41,725 bases of DNA. Source: an uncultured Chlamydiae bacterium (GTDB lineage Bacteria > Chlamydiota > Chlamydiia > Chlamydiales > Rhabdochlamydiaceae). Both the position numbers and the translations under genes were made by a program. Of this stretch, positions 33,783 to 41,667 are shown one piece after another; position 1 is the first letter of the stretch, and every line of letters starts with the position of its first letter. The notes under the pieces are model-generated. The model worked only from the letters and a program-made list of their open reading frames with translations, searched no databases and was not told where the DNA came from. The stretch is taken from positions 1 to 41,725 of the forward strand of contig CAMFIG010000016.1 of NCBI GenBank assembly GCA_945952445.1. Reading direction: 5' to 3'.

Positions 33783-35369
33783 ATGGACTCGCTTGTAAAC
33801 TTCCTACAGCAAACCCCGACTTCACGCCAGTGGAAAAAAGCAGGCATCTTTCCTCATCATGGGATAAACTTCCCATTAAGCGCTCTTCGATCTGTTCAAG
33901 GCGATGGGATCGGCACATTTTTAGATCTGATCCCCATGATCGATTGGTGTCGCCATCTAGGGATGGATGTAATCCAGCTGCTCCCTCTTAACGACTCTGG
34001 ATCCGACCCCAGCCCCTACAATGCAGTCTCTTCTTGCGCTCTCAACCCTATCTATCTTACCTTGCAAGAACTTCCTTACCTCAAACTTTCTCCCTCGCTA
34101 CAAGAAAAAATAGCCTCTCTCAATATTCTCAATGCATCTCCTAGAATCTTATATAGCGAAGTCCAAAGCCACAAAATGAACTTTCTTCATCTCTATGTAG
34201 ACACCTTTGGGGCAAGGATCGCTAAGACAGCACGATATCGGGATTTCGTATCGAAACATAACTGGCTTTTTCCTTACGCCCTCTTTAAGGTCCTCAAAGA
34301 CAAGCTAGGGCAAAACGCCTTTGCTACATGGCCAAATGAGCTCAAATACCCATCGAAAAAGGAATTTGACCGCCTTCTTGCAAAAAACGAAAAAGAGCTC
34401 TTCTTCTATCTATGCCTCCAATATCTTTGTTTTGAGCAACTATCCAAAGTCAAGGAATATGCCAAAACCCAGAAAATCTTATTAAAAGGCGACATCCCCA
34501 TTCTGATCAGTCCCGATAGTGCAGATGTTTGGGCATATCCAGAACTCTTCCTTCTAGATTTTGCAGCAGGAGCTCCTCCTGATCGTTATACCCCCGAAGG
34601 GCAATACTGGGGATTTCCGATCTTTAACTGGCAAGCCATGAAAAAAGGGCATTACCTATGGTGGAAGCAGAGGTTGCACTATGCGGGCCATTTTTATGAT
34701 CTCTACCGTTTAGATCATGTTGTTGGCTTTTTTCGATTGTGGGCGATCCCTCTGCATCATCCCAGCCGAGAAGGGAAATTTGTCCCATCTGATGAGAGCT
34801 TATGGGGTTTCCAAGGCAAAGAGATCTTAGAGACCTTGGTACATAGCTCTGCTATGTTGCCGATTGCAGAAGACCTCGGAGTCGTCCCTGTGGTCGCCAA
34901 GGCAACACTGTTACAACTGGGGATCTGCGGCACTAAGGTGCTGCGCTGGGAGAGGATGTGGGAAGAAGATGGAAGATTCATCCCATGCCAAGAATATCCG
35001 CCAGTTAGTTTAACCTGCGTTTCAACGCATGATTCTCCAACACTAGCCCAATGGTGGAAAGAGCTTCCCGAAGAGTCGAAGCAATATGCCAAATTCAAAG
35101 GCTGGACTTATACTCCCGAACTTTCCTCAGAACACCGCATGGAAATCCTGCAAGAAAGCCATAAAACGCCTAGTCTGTTCCACATCAACCTCTTACAAGA
35201 ATATCTCGCTCTTTTCCCAGACTGCGTATGGCCCGGGCTCGAAGAAGAACGGATCAACGTTCCCGGGAAAATCCTCGCAACGAACTGGACGTATAGATTT
35301 CGTCTTAACGTAAAAGAAATGACTACCCACGAAGGACTTTTCCAGAAAATCCGCGCAATCCTCTCTTAG
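33783..35369 (+). CDS. malQ: 4-alpha-glucanotransferase (amylomaltase)
   Basis: GH77 enzyme that transfers alpha-1,4-glucan segments during glycogen or maltodextrin use. The 528 residues contain the complete catalytic set: Asp311 in YRLDHVVGF (nucleophile), Glu363 in AEDLGVVP (acid/base) and Asp417 in STHDSP (stabiliser). QLLPLNDSGSDPSPYNAVSS near residue 63 and PPDRYTPEGQYWGFPIFNW are further family signatures. GAGGA stands a few bases before the ATG at 33783. It lies only seven bases after the chaperone gene, so it seems part of the T3SS transcript, an arrangement I also recall from Chlamydia. Confidence 0.97.
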   Translation: MDSLVNFLQQTPTSRQWKKAGIFPHHGINFPLSALRSVQGDGIGTFLDLIPMIDWCRHLGMDVIQLLPLNDSGSDPSPYNAVSSCALNPIYLTLQELPYLKLSPSLQEKIASLNILNASPRILYSEVQSHKMNFLHLYVDTFGARIAKTARYRDFVSKHNWLFPYALFKVLKDKLGQNAFATWPNELKYPSKKEFDRLLAKNEKELFFYLCLQYLCFEQLSKVKEYAKTQKILLKGDIPILISPDSADVWAYPELFLLDFAAGAPPDRYTPEGQYWGFPIFNWQAMKKGHYLWWKQRLHYAGHFYDLYRLDHVVGFFRLWAIPLHHPSREGKFVPSDESLWGFQGKEILETLVHSSAMLPIAEDLGVVPVVAKATLLQLGICGTKVLRWERMWEEDGRFIPCQEYPPVSLTCVSTHDSPTLAQWWKELPEESKQYAKFKGWTYTPELSSEHRMEILQESHKTPSLFHINLLQEYLALFPDCVWPGLEEERINVPGKILATNWTYRFRLNVKEMTTHEGLFQKIRAILS

Positions 35370-35390
35370 TAAAAAAAAATTTCCCTCTAA

Positions 35391-35405
35391 AAAATAGGCT
35401 ATTTT
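35391..35405. promoter_or_regulatory. Perfect 15-base palindrome upstream of an exported protein gene
   Basis: AAAATAG and CTATTTT flank a single G. It lies just before the extended -10 at 35415, a usual operator position, but AT-rich palindromes of this size can occur by chance. Confidence 0.3.
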
Positions 35406-35414
35406 GACTTCTTT

Positions 35415-35423
35415 TGCTATACT
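35415..35423 (+). promoter_or_regulatory. Extended -10 promoter
   Basis: TGCTATACT, the same nine bases as upstream of ychF, places a transcription start near 35430, ahead of AAGG at 35441 and the ATG at 35451. No strong -35 is visible. Confidence 0.5.
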
Positions 35424-35450
35424 AGCCTATCTTAGAAGACAAGGTTGCGT

Positions 35451-37004
35451 ATGCTTAAAAAATGGGTTCACTCTTTACTTCTCATCAGCCTACCCATCTC
35501 CGGGATTTCCAAGGAAAAAGGAGAGCGCAGGTCCGCTTTAACAGCTCTATATTACTCTCTAGACCCTCTGTCGATTCTCCAAAACCTCGCCTTTTATGAA
35601 CTCTACCCCGACACCAAAGAGGGAAAACTCGCTCTTGACCACGCTTGGCAGCTTCTATGCGGCCACGACAGACCCATCACCTCTTCTCCTTTGATTCTTC
35701 CGAAGTTCGACATCCAAGCGATCATCTCACTGGTGACAAGGCAGCCCTCAGATCCGGCAGTCACTCTCACCGAAGAGCAACTACAAATTATGGAGAGAAT
35801 TAGCTCGCGGCTCCATCACAAATCGCTTAAAGGACATGCTGTATGGGAAGAAAAAGAGCTGCTTGCTTTGCCTTCTGAAGAGGTGGATCTGGCAAGAGCT
35901 CTTCTGATCTACCAATTTGAAAAAGAAGAAAATCCCAAGCTGCATATCCGGCAATATGAGGCCAGCTTAGATCTTATGGCACTACAGATCCTCGTCCGCC
36001 TTCCCGAAAATGCAACTCCTCTAGAGAAAATTGAGCAGATCAATCGGTTTATCTTTCAGGAAATGGGTTTTCGTTTTCCTCCTCATTCAATCTATGCCAA
36101 AGATATCGACTTATACACCTTCCTACCCTCCGTTCTTGACAGCCGCCTGGGGGTATGCCTTGGCGTTTCCATCCTTTATCTTTGCCTAGCACAAAGACTT
36201 GCCCTTCCCCTGGAAATCGTCACTCCTCCCGGCCACATTTACCTGCGTTATACAGAAGAAGGCGTGGAAACCAATATCGAGACAACAGCCCGCGGAATCA
36301 ACCTCCCTTCTGACCTCTATCTAGGAGTCAATACCCGAAGCTTAGAAACCAGAAATACCAAAGAGGTCGTGGGCTTGGCTTTCATCAACCAAGCTTCCGT
36401 CAGCTGGTCCCGCCAAGACTATGCAACAACTGTGGATCTATATCAAAGGGCCCTTCCTTATCTGCCCCATGATCCTCTTCTTAAGATGTTCTTGGGGATG
36501 AATTACCTGTTCATCGGCAAAAAAAAAGAAGGAAAAGCGCTTCTCAAAGAGATCGAAGGCATCACATTTGAATATGCAGTCTCTGCAGAGACGCTACCCG
36601 AGGATCTATTAAAAGGCTACGCTCCCGTCGAAGGAGCGCAGGCGATCTTCTTACCTGTCGACGAAAATCGCTCTTCAATTTTGGAAAAACAAGCTTCCCT
36701 ACAAAAGATCATCAAAAAATACCCAAAGTTCCGTGCCGGGCTCTTACAGCTAGCAACAACCTACCTGCAGCTCGGAAGAAAAAGCGAAGCCCTCGACATT
36801 CTCCTCAAATATCACGCCATCGACCCCTGCAATGCGACAGTAGAATACTATTTATCCATCCTATGCTACGAAAGACTTGACTACCCTGAATCATGGAAAT
36901 TTTATCTCCAAGCAGAAAAGCTCACGCAAGATCGAAACCATCACCCTAAAGCCCTGATCCCGATCCGCGACAGCTTAAGAATTGTCTATCCCAAACCTCT
37001 TTAA
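35451..37004 (+). CDS. Exported transglutaminase-like (SirB1-type) protein with TPR region
   Basis: A 517-residue protein with an N-terminal signal-like sequence (Lys-Lys, then a hydrophobic stretch to about residue 20). A transglutaminase-like core of the SirB1 type lies at about residues 180-300: LDSRLGVCLGVSILYL with Cys236 and PPGHIYLRY with His262, which are the expected first two catalytic residues. The third position may be in the ETNIETTARG segment. The C-terminal part (about 310-510) has tetratricopeptide-like helical pairs. ATG 35451 is chosen because AAGG lies six bases upstream; an in-frame TTG at 35445 would add only two residues. Whether it is catalytic or only a scaffold is unknown. 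Confidence 0.78.
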   Translation: MLKKWVHSLLLISLPISGISKEKGERRSALTALYYSLDPLSILQNLAFYELYPDTKEGKLALDHAWQLLCGHDRPITSSPLILPKFDIQAIISLVTRQPSDPAVTLTEEQLQIMERISSRLHHKSLKGHAVWEEKELLALPSEEVDLARALLIYQFEKEENPKLHIRQYEASLDLMALQILVRLPENATPLEKIEQINRFIFQEMGFRFPPHSIYAKDIDLYTFLPSVLDSRLGVCLGVSILYLCLAQRLALPLEIVTPPGHIYLRYTEEGVETNIETTARGINLPSDLYLGVNTRSLETRNTKEVVGLAFINQASVSWSRQDYATTVDLYQRALPYLPHDPLLKMFLGMNYLFIGKKKEGKALLKEIEGITFEYAVSAETLPEDLLKGYAPVEGAQAIFLPVDENRSSILEKQASLQKIIKKYPKFRAGLLQLATTYLQLGRKSEALDILLKYHAIDPCNATVEYYLSILCYERLDYPESWKFYLQAEKLTQDRNHHPKALIPIRDSLRIVYPKPL

Positions 37005-37056
37005 AGAAAATCATCCTTGCGCTACAAGCAAGATCTTAAAGCCAAGGAGATCTCTT

Positions 37057-37341
37057 ATGTTCTTTCTATACGCGATTCTTAGCCTATCAGCCCAGGAAGA
37101 AACATCGATCTCCCAAGAGATCCTCACCCTCGCAGGCAACATCGAAAATGGCAAATATCTAGAGCTTAGCGATGGGAGCTACTGGGAAGTGGCTCCAGAC
37201 AGCCAATCTATCAGCCAGCTATGGATCTTCCCAGCTCCATTAAAAATCGTCCCAGGAAAAGATCCTAATTACCCCTATCTTCTTATCAACGCCAATACCC
37301 AAGAGGAGGTCTTAGCAAAGCCGATAGAAAAGATCCCTTAA
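37057..37341 (+). CDS. Small exported protein, unknown function
   Basis: A 94-residue protein with a short hydrophobic leader (MFFLYAILSLSAQ) suggesting export. The mature part reads like a small beta domain: YLELSDGSYWEVAPDS, then SQLWIFPAPLKIVPG and YPYLLINANTQEEVLAKPI. AAGGAG seven bases before this ATG decides the start; the open frame continues upstream to 36982 but without such a signal and with no leader. It follows the transglutaminase-like gene by 52 bases and its stop overlaps the convergent nucleotidase-like gene by four bases. I do not know its role. Confidence 0.72.
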   Translation: MFFLYAILSLSAQEETSISQEILTLAGNIENGKYLELSDGSYWEVAPDSQSISQLWIFPAPLKIVPGKDPNYPYLLINANTQEEVLAKPIEKIP

Positions 37342-38879
37342 AGAGGGATCTCAGTGTCATCCAAAGTACGGGAACGGTCTCTTACAATAATGCGATCTTC
37401 AATGGGGATCCGTAAACTAGGCAACATTTTAATATATTTTGCCACAAGCCCGACCAGATCTACTTTTTGCTGAGGAGGCAATATAATCCGACCGCTTTTA
37501 AACATATGATACCCATCGCCTCCATGAAAGAGATAGTCTACCGTCGCCACCTTATACAACCGCCCTTCCTCCAAAGGCTCTCCATTGACGAGCACCTCTA
37601 CGATCCTCTTACCTGGCGGCAATGTAGCATCATAACTGAATATAATGCCCGACACCTGAGGAAAACGCCCCGCTTTCCCTTCAACCTGAGAGACACCATT
37701 TTCTAAGGCTGCACGGATACTAGCCCCGCTGATTTCGACTACAACGCTTAGATTACCAAAGGGAAGCTCCATCAATAAGTCTTTTAAGTTAAGACGCATT
37801 CCAGGGTAGTAAAGCCGGTTACCTCGGATGATCCCTCCAACGACAATAGCAGCATCTGCTTGGCACCCAAAGCGCAGGGAGTCAGCTACAAGATTACCCC
37901 ATTCCGTCTCTTTTGCTCGGACGTTAGAATACAAACTATCGCATTGCATGTCGATCACGCCAATCGGCTCAGAAGTGACTTTCTGCAGCACTTCCTGATA
38001 ACCATCGACTTTTGCTGCCATGACCGGATCGGGCTCAGCCCCTTTATTTAAAATCACCTTCCAAGAAGGAAACACCCTGGCACGGGAATTGCCCTCCTCT
38101 TTTTCCATCACAAGATCGATTCTCGCAAGATAATAGGCATTTTGCCCGGATTTATGGACAAATGTCTTATCATCGTACCACGTGATTGGATCGTGATCAT
38201 GCCCCCCTAAAATCACATCGATTTCTGGAACTTCCTTTGCAAGCTGACGATCTTCTTCGATCAGCAGATGTGTCAAGGCGACGATGACATCAGCGCCTTT
38301 GGCTTTCAGCTCCCGAATCATCTGCCTTGCTGTAAAGACAAGAGGCGCAAAGCAAACTTTCTTTTCAGTAGAAGACAGTTCGGAAGTTTCTACTGTAATC
38401 AAACCAAAAAAACCCACCTTAATGCCTTCTACATCGACAATCAAAGTTTGCTGCGGACCTGTAAAGGGATTGCCATCCAACCCAATTGCATTCGCTGCAA
38501 GCCAAGGAAAATTAGACTCTGCAATTCTCTTTCTGACTTCATCAGGACCAAAATCAAATTCATGATTTCCTAAAGCCACCACATCGATCCCGAGCATGTT
38601 AAATAATTCGATCCTATGAGCCCCTTTGTCGAAAATCGATAAAAGGCAAGGAGAGAGGAAATCTCCGTTTACGGTGGTAATGTGGTGTGCTGCAGAGGCT
38701 CTTTCTCGGTTGAGCAGAGTCTGCATGTGGGCAAACCCGCCTCTTCCATTCTGGTCGGGAATAATCTCATAAACGTCGTTAAAAGATAGAATGGTTAGAG
38801 TTGCCGTCTGTGCATAAGTTATCACAGAAAACAACTGCAAAAAAATCAAGATTCTCATACATGTTGTCAGTAGAGTCAT
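37338..38879 (-). CDS. Exported 5'-nucleotidase/UshA-like metallophosphoesterase
   Basis: A 513-residue protein with a signal peptide ending near TYAQ, a calcineurin-type metallophosphoesterase domain and a C-terminal 5'-nucleotidase domain. Metal motifs include SFNDVYEI, NGDFLSP, GNHEFDFG and GGHDHD; in the first one the usual NDxH histidine is tyrosine, as in some relatives. The C-terminal half has LVADSLRFGCQADAAIV and FHGGDGYHMF, which form the nucleotide-binding site in UshA-like enzymes. The ATG has AAGGGA five bases upstream. It should act in the periplasm or beyond and release nucleosides and phosphate from nucleotides, but the exact substrate is not evident. Confidence 0.88.
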   Translation of the reverse strand: MTLLTTCMRILIFLQLFSVITYAQTATLTILSFNDVYEIIPDQNGRGGFAHMQTLLNRERASAAHHITTVNGDFLSPCLLSIFDKGAHRIELFNMLGIDVVALGNHEFDFGPDEVRKRIAESNFPWLAANAIGLDGNPFTGPQQTLIVDVEGIKVGFFGLITVETSELSSTEKKVCFAPLVFTARQMIRELKAKGADVIVALTHLLIEEDRQLAKEVPEIDVILGGHDHDPITWYDDKTFVHKSGQNAYYLARIDLVMEKEEGNSRARVFPSWKVILNKGAEPDPVMAAKVDGYQEVLQKVTSEPIGVIDMQCDSLYSNVRAKETEWGNLVADSLRFGCQADAAIVVGGIIRGNRLYYPGMRLNLKDLLMELPFGNLSVVVEISGASIRAALENGVSQVEGKAGRFPQVSGIIFSYDATLPPGKRIVEVLVNGEPLEEGRLYKVATVDYLFHGGDGYHMFKSGRIILPPQQKVDLVGLVAKYIKMLPSLRIPIEDRIIVRDRSRTLDDTEIPL

Positions 38880-38919
38880 AGTATCCCTTGCGTTAAGTGG
38901 TCCAGGTAATCAGGAACTT

Positions 38920-38949
38920 AGATTACTTAAAAAAATTTTGAAATGTCAA
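38920..38949 (-). promoter_or_regulatory. Candidate promoter of the nucleotidase-like gene
   Basis: A perfect TTGACA (38949-38944) is followed after 18 bases by TAATCT (38925-38920), about 40 bases before the start codon. The -10 is weak. Confidence 0.45.
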
Positions 38950-39009
38950 GAAAAGGAATCTTTTTTTAACACCCCTTGAGAATCCATGGAACAGAATCTT
39001 TGTTATACC

Positions 39010-39015
39010 TATAAT
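39010..39015 (+). promoter_or_regulatory. Perfect TATAAT -10 of the J-domain gene
   Basis: TATAAT overlaps an ATG at 39014 that could otherwise be taken as the gene start. The hexamer TGGAAC 17 bases upstream is a poor -35. If used, transcription begins near 39022, which favours translation from ATG 39050. Confidence 0.45.
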
Positions 39016-39049
39016 GCCTGCCAGCTCAACCCTTTCTATGAGAGTCCAA

Positions 39050-40162
39050 ATGCATAACATCATCCCGACACAGAAAAAAAACCTCCTATCTCCCGCACAA
39101 AAGAAATTCAACCGACTGAAGAAAAAAATCTCCACTCTCCAAAAAAAAAGACAGCAGATTGAAGAAGAGTGTGAACTTCTACTGAATTACTACAGCCGGA
39201 ATATCAATCCTGCACAAGAAAAGCTCGTTGAATCTCTTGAGAATTTCCTCAAAATGCTCTTTCCCATATATGCCCAAAGCAAGATCTCTTCCAAAGACAA
39301 AAAAATATTTAAAGAACTACTCATCGATCGGCTCGAAGAGTTGCGCTGCTTTAAACACGCTCATGAAATTGATCAAGAGCTACAAGATATCTTCGACGAA
39401 CTGACAGGGGAAGATCTAAAAGAAATTGAAAATCAGCTGTTTAACCAAGAGCAAAACAAACTATCCGATCTCTTTAAAGAGATGGGGCTAGATCTTGATC
39501 TTTCTGATATTCATGCAGAAGATGATCCATATGATGCTCAGCGTAAAATTTTTGAAGCCATTGATAATGCTCGGCAAGAAGCCGAGGAGAATCAGAAAGA
39601 AAAACCAAAATCAAAAAAAGAAGAGCGGTATGAACAGCTAAAGCAGATCAAGGACAAAGGGATCAATACACTCTATAAAGAACTAGCCAAAGAACTGCAT
39701 CCAGATCTCGAACAATGTCCAGATAAAAAAGTAGCGAAGCTAGAGGCCATGAAGCAAATCACCGCAGCTTACCAAGAAAAAGACCTCCATCTTCTCATCC
39801 AATACAAGATGGACCTACTAACCGAAGACGAAAACAAATCGCTTTCTGAAGATAACCTCTCTCTTTATAACTCATTCTTAGAAGATCAGGCAAAGCAGCT
39901 ACAAACAGAAGTCGACATGATGCGCTGGCATCCAAGATTCTCTACAATCGCGCATTTTGCCTCTAAGCACTACCACGAAAGTTTTCAATCAATGCAAAAT
40001 CATTTGCGTCAAATTACAAGTAAAACCGAGCTATTCAATCGGGTGCTTGAGGATCTAAAAAACAAACCCGCCAAACAAGTGGTCCAAGCCATGCTAAAGG
40101 AATATGCTGAAGCGCAATCTATGGCGCAGATGTTTTCTTTCCTATCCAATCATGCTCTTTAA
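39050..40162 (+). CDS. J-domain-like helical protein
   Basis: A 370-residue charged, helical protein with no signal peptide. A coiled-coil-like basic region opens it (about 10-50), and a very acidic middle part follows (about 110-180). Around residues 207-245 is a degenerate J domain: LYKELAKELHPDLEQ with the HPD tripeptide at 217-219, then MKQITAAYQEKDLHLL, which resembles the final J helix. HPD stimulates Hsp70 ATPase activity in true J proteins, so it may be a DnaK co-chaperone. ATG 39050 is preferred (GAGAG five bases upstream, and TATAAT over the earlier ATG at 39014). It has no G/F or zinc region of classic DnaJ, and the client is unknown. Confidence 0.75.
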   Translation: MHNIIPTQKKNLLSPAQKKFNRLKKKISTLQKKRQQIEEECELLLNYYSRNINPAQEKLVESLENFLKMLFPIYAQSKISSKDKKIFKELLIDRLEELRCFKHAHEIDQELQDIFDELTGEDLKEIENQLFNQEQNKLSDLFKEMGLDLDLSDIHAEDDPYDAQRKIFEAIDNARQEAEENQKEKPKSKKEERYEQLKQIKDKGINTLYKELAKELHPDLEQCPDKKVAKLEAMKQITAAYQEKDLHLLIQYKMDLLTEDENKSLSEDNLSLYNSFLEDQAKQLQTEVDMMRWHPRFSTIAHFASKHYHESFQSMQNHLRQITSKTELFNRVLEDLKNKPAKQVVQAMLKEYAEAQSMAQMFSFLSNHAL

Positions 40163-40395
40163 AAATTTAGCTAAACAAAGATTTATATCTAGGGAAGGAA
40201 ATTTTAGTTAAAAAAGACCGTTAATCCTGAGCAATCCCCAAGAGTAAAAGTGAGAAATCCGACGGATGGCAGCTCAGAAGAAGGTCTATAAGACTTTACT
40301 AACCCACTTATTTTGTTCTTGTTACGCAAGATGTTGCGATTTAAACTTAAAAGGAGCATGCTCCGATTAAGTTACACGAAAAAGGAGCTGCCTCC
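40163..40395 (+). other. Intergenic region with hairpins before the ATPase gene
   Basis: No gene of normal length is seen in these 233 bases. Three inverted repeats lie near the 3' end: CGCAA/TTGCG around GATG (40325-40338), GGAGCATGCTCC (40353-40364) and GGAG/CTCC around CTGC (40384-40395). AAAGACCGTTA at 40213 nearly repeats AAAGACCATTA found after the downstream gene at 41570. Confidence 0.5.
40384..40395 (+). promoter_or_regulatory. Ribosome binding site inside a small hairpin
   Basis: The GGAG that serves the GTG start at 40396 can pair with CTCC immediately before that start, with loop CTGC. A four-pair GC stem could hide the ribosome binding site. Confidence 0.45.
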
Positions 40396-41571
40396 GTGGA
40401 AGAAGTAGAACGATACCTCAACTTAGAAGTCCCGGTTGGACAATCAATATTTCTTTGGGGAGCACGAAATTCGGGCAAGTCAACGTATTTGCACCGTCAC
40501 TTTCCGGACTCGGTTTACTATGATCTGTTACAGACAGATATATATTTGAGATTTCTAAAAGAACCGTTCCGTTTGAGAGAAGAGATTCTTCAATTATCTC
40601 CTGAGACTTTAAAAAATCCCATCATTATCGATGAAGTACAAAAAGTGCCTCTATTACTGAATGAGGTGCATTGGCTCATTGAAAACCACAAACCTTGTTA
40701 CTTTATTCTCTGTGGTTCCAGCGCAAGAAAATTAAAAGCTGCAGGAACCCACCTTCTAGCAGGAAGAGCTTGGAAAACCCATTTTTATCCTCTTGTATAT
40801 CCGGAGATTAACGATTTCAATCTGCTTAGAGCTCTGAAACATGGACTCTTGCCGATTGCCTATTTTAGCAACCAGCCTCGTCGTTTCCTTAAATCCTATA
40901 TCCAAGATTATTTAATAGAAGAGATCCAGAAAGAATCTCTTGTAAGAAATTTAGCTGGATTTTCTCGCTTTCTCGACGCGATGGCATTAACTCATGGGGA
41001 GATGACAAACTTTGTTAATATTTCACGAGATTGCGGCGTTGACGCAAAGACAGTCAAGGAATATTACGACATCTTAGTCGATACTCTTGTGGGTTATCGT
41101 TTAGATCCTTTTCATAAACTAGGGAAAAGAGATGTGATTACATCTACACCGAAATTTTATCTGTTTGATGTGGGTGTTGCGGGCTTTTTGCAAAAAAGAA
41201 CTTTGGAAGCCCTCAAAGGAAAAGAAGCAGGAGCTGCTTTTGAACATTGGCTCTTGACTGAACTCATCGCATATCGCGGATTGAATGATCTCGATTTTTC
41301 TATTTCATATTGGCGCACAAAATCTGATCTTGAAGTCGATTTCATTTTGGGTGATGGAGAGGTTGCGATTGAGGCAAAAATTTCAAATCATGTAGACAGA
41401 ATGGACTTACGGGGGTTAGAAGCATTCATCGAAGAACATCAGCCCAAACAAGCCTATTGTGTTTCCCTAACTCCAAAAGCCAGAAAAATCACCCTATCTA
41501 ATAACACCTATATAATCGATCTGCCATGGCAAGATTTTATCCAGAAATTGTGGAATAAAGAGATCTTGTAA
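40396..41571 (+). CDS. AAA ATPase with DUF4143 domain
   Basis: A 391-residue predicted ATPase of the AAA_14/DUF4143 kind, common and often horizontally spread in bacteria and archaea, with no settled function. Walker A is GARNSGKST (22-30). Walker B is PIIIDE with Asp79-Glu80, followed by a sensor-like FILCGSSARKL. The C-terminal DUF4143 part has an EVDFIL...AIEAK pattern resembling a PD-(D/E)xK nuclease fold. The start is GTG at 40396 with AAAGGAG upstream. The gene stands alone at the end of the window with little relation to its neighbours. A role in mobile or toxin-like functions is sometimes proposed but is not shown here. Confidence 0.88.
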   Translation: MEEVERYLNLEVPVGQSIFLWGARNSGKSTYLHRHFPDSVYYDLLQTDIYLRFLKEPFRLREEILQLSPETLKNPIIIDEVQKVPLLLNEVHWLIENHKPCYFILCGSSARKLKAAGTHLLAGRAWKTHFYPLVYPEINDFNLLRALKHGLLPIAYFSNQPRRFLKSYIQDYLIEEIQKESLVRNLAGFSRFLDAMALTHGEMTNFVNISRDCGVDAKTVKEYYDILVDTLVGYRLDPFHKLGKRDVITSTPKFYLFDVGVAGFLQKRTLEALKGKEAGAAFEHWLLTELIAYRGLNDLDFSISYWRTKSDLEVDFILGDGEVAIEAKISNHVDRMDLRGLEAFIEEHQPKQAYCVSLTPKARKITLSNNTYIIDLPWQDFIQKLWNKEIL

Positions 41572-41580
41572 AGACCATTA

Positions 41581-41667
41581 GATGCCGCGCTTGAAGGATC
41601 CAGTGCTCTGACGAACTTTGCATGTATCTGTCAGCAATCCGTAGGTGCCGCAGTAGATGCTTTATGA
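41581..41667 (+). pseudogene. Possible gene remnant after the ATPase stop
   Basis: Twenty-eight sense codons in the same frame as the ATPase stop continue to a TGA at 41665 and translate to a plausible protein-like tail (for example LTNFACICQQSVGAAVDAL). No start codon or ribosome binding site is apparent. It may be a decayed fragment or chance. The rest of the window (41668-41725) is AT-rich and I see nothing in it. Confidence 0.25.

Noticed and set aside
33779-33991. Short frame overlapping the start of malQ
   Set aside because: malQ has the ribosome binding site and full family similarity from its own ATG; the short frame resembles nothing.
40358-40408. Upstream reading frame of 16 codons overlapping the ATPase start
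   Set aside because: GGAG lies only one base before its ATG, too close to work well, so the palindrome alone explains the sequence better.
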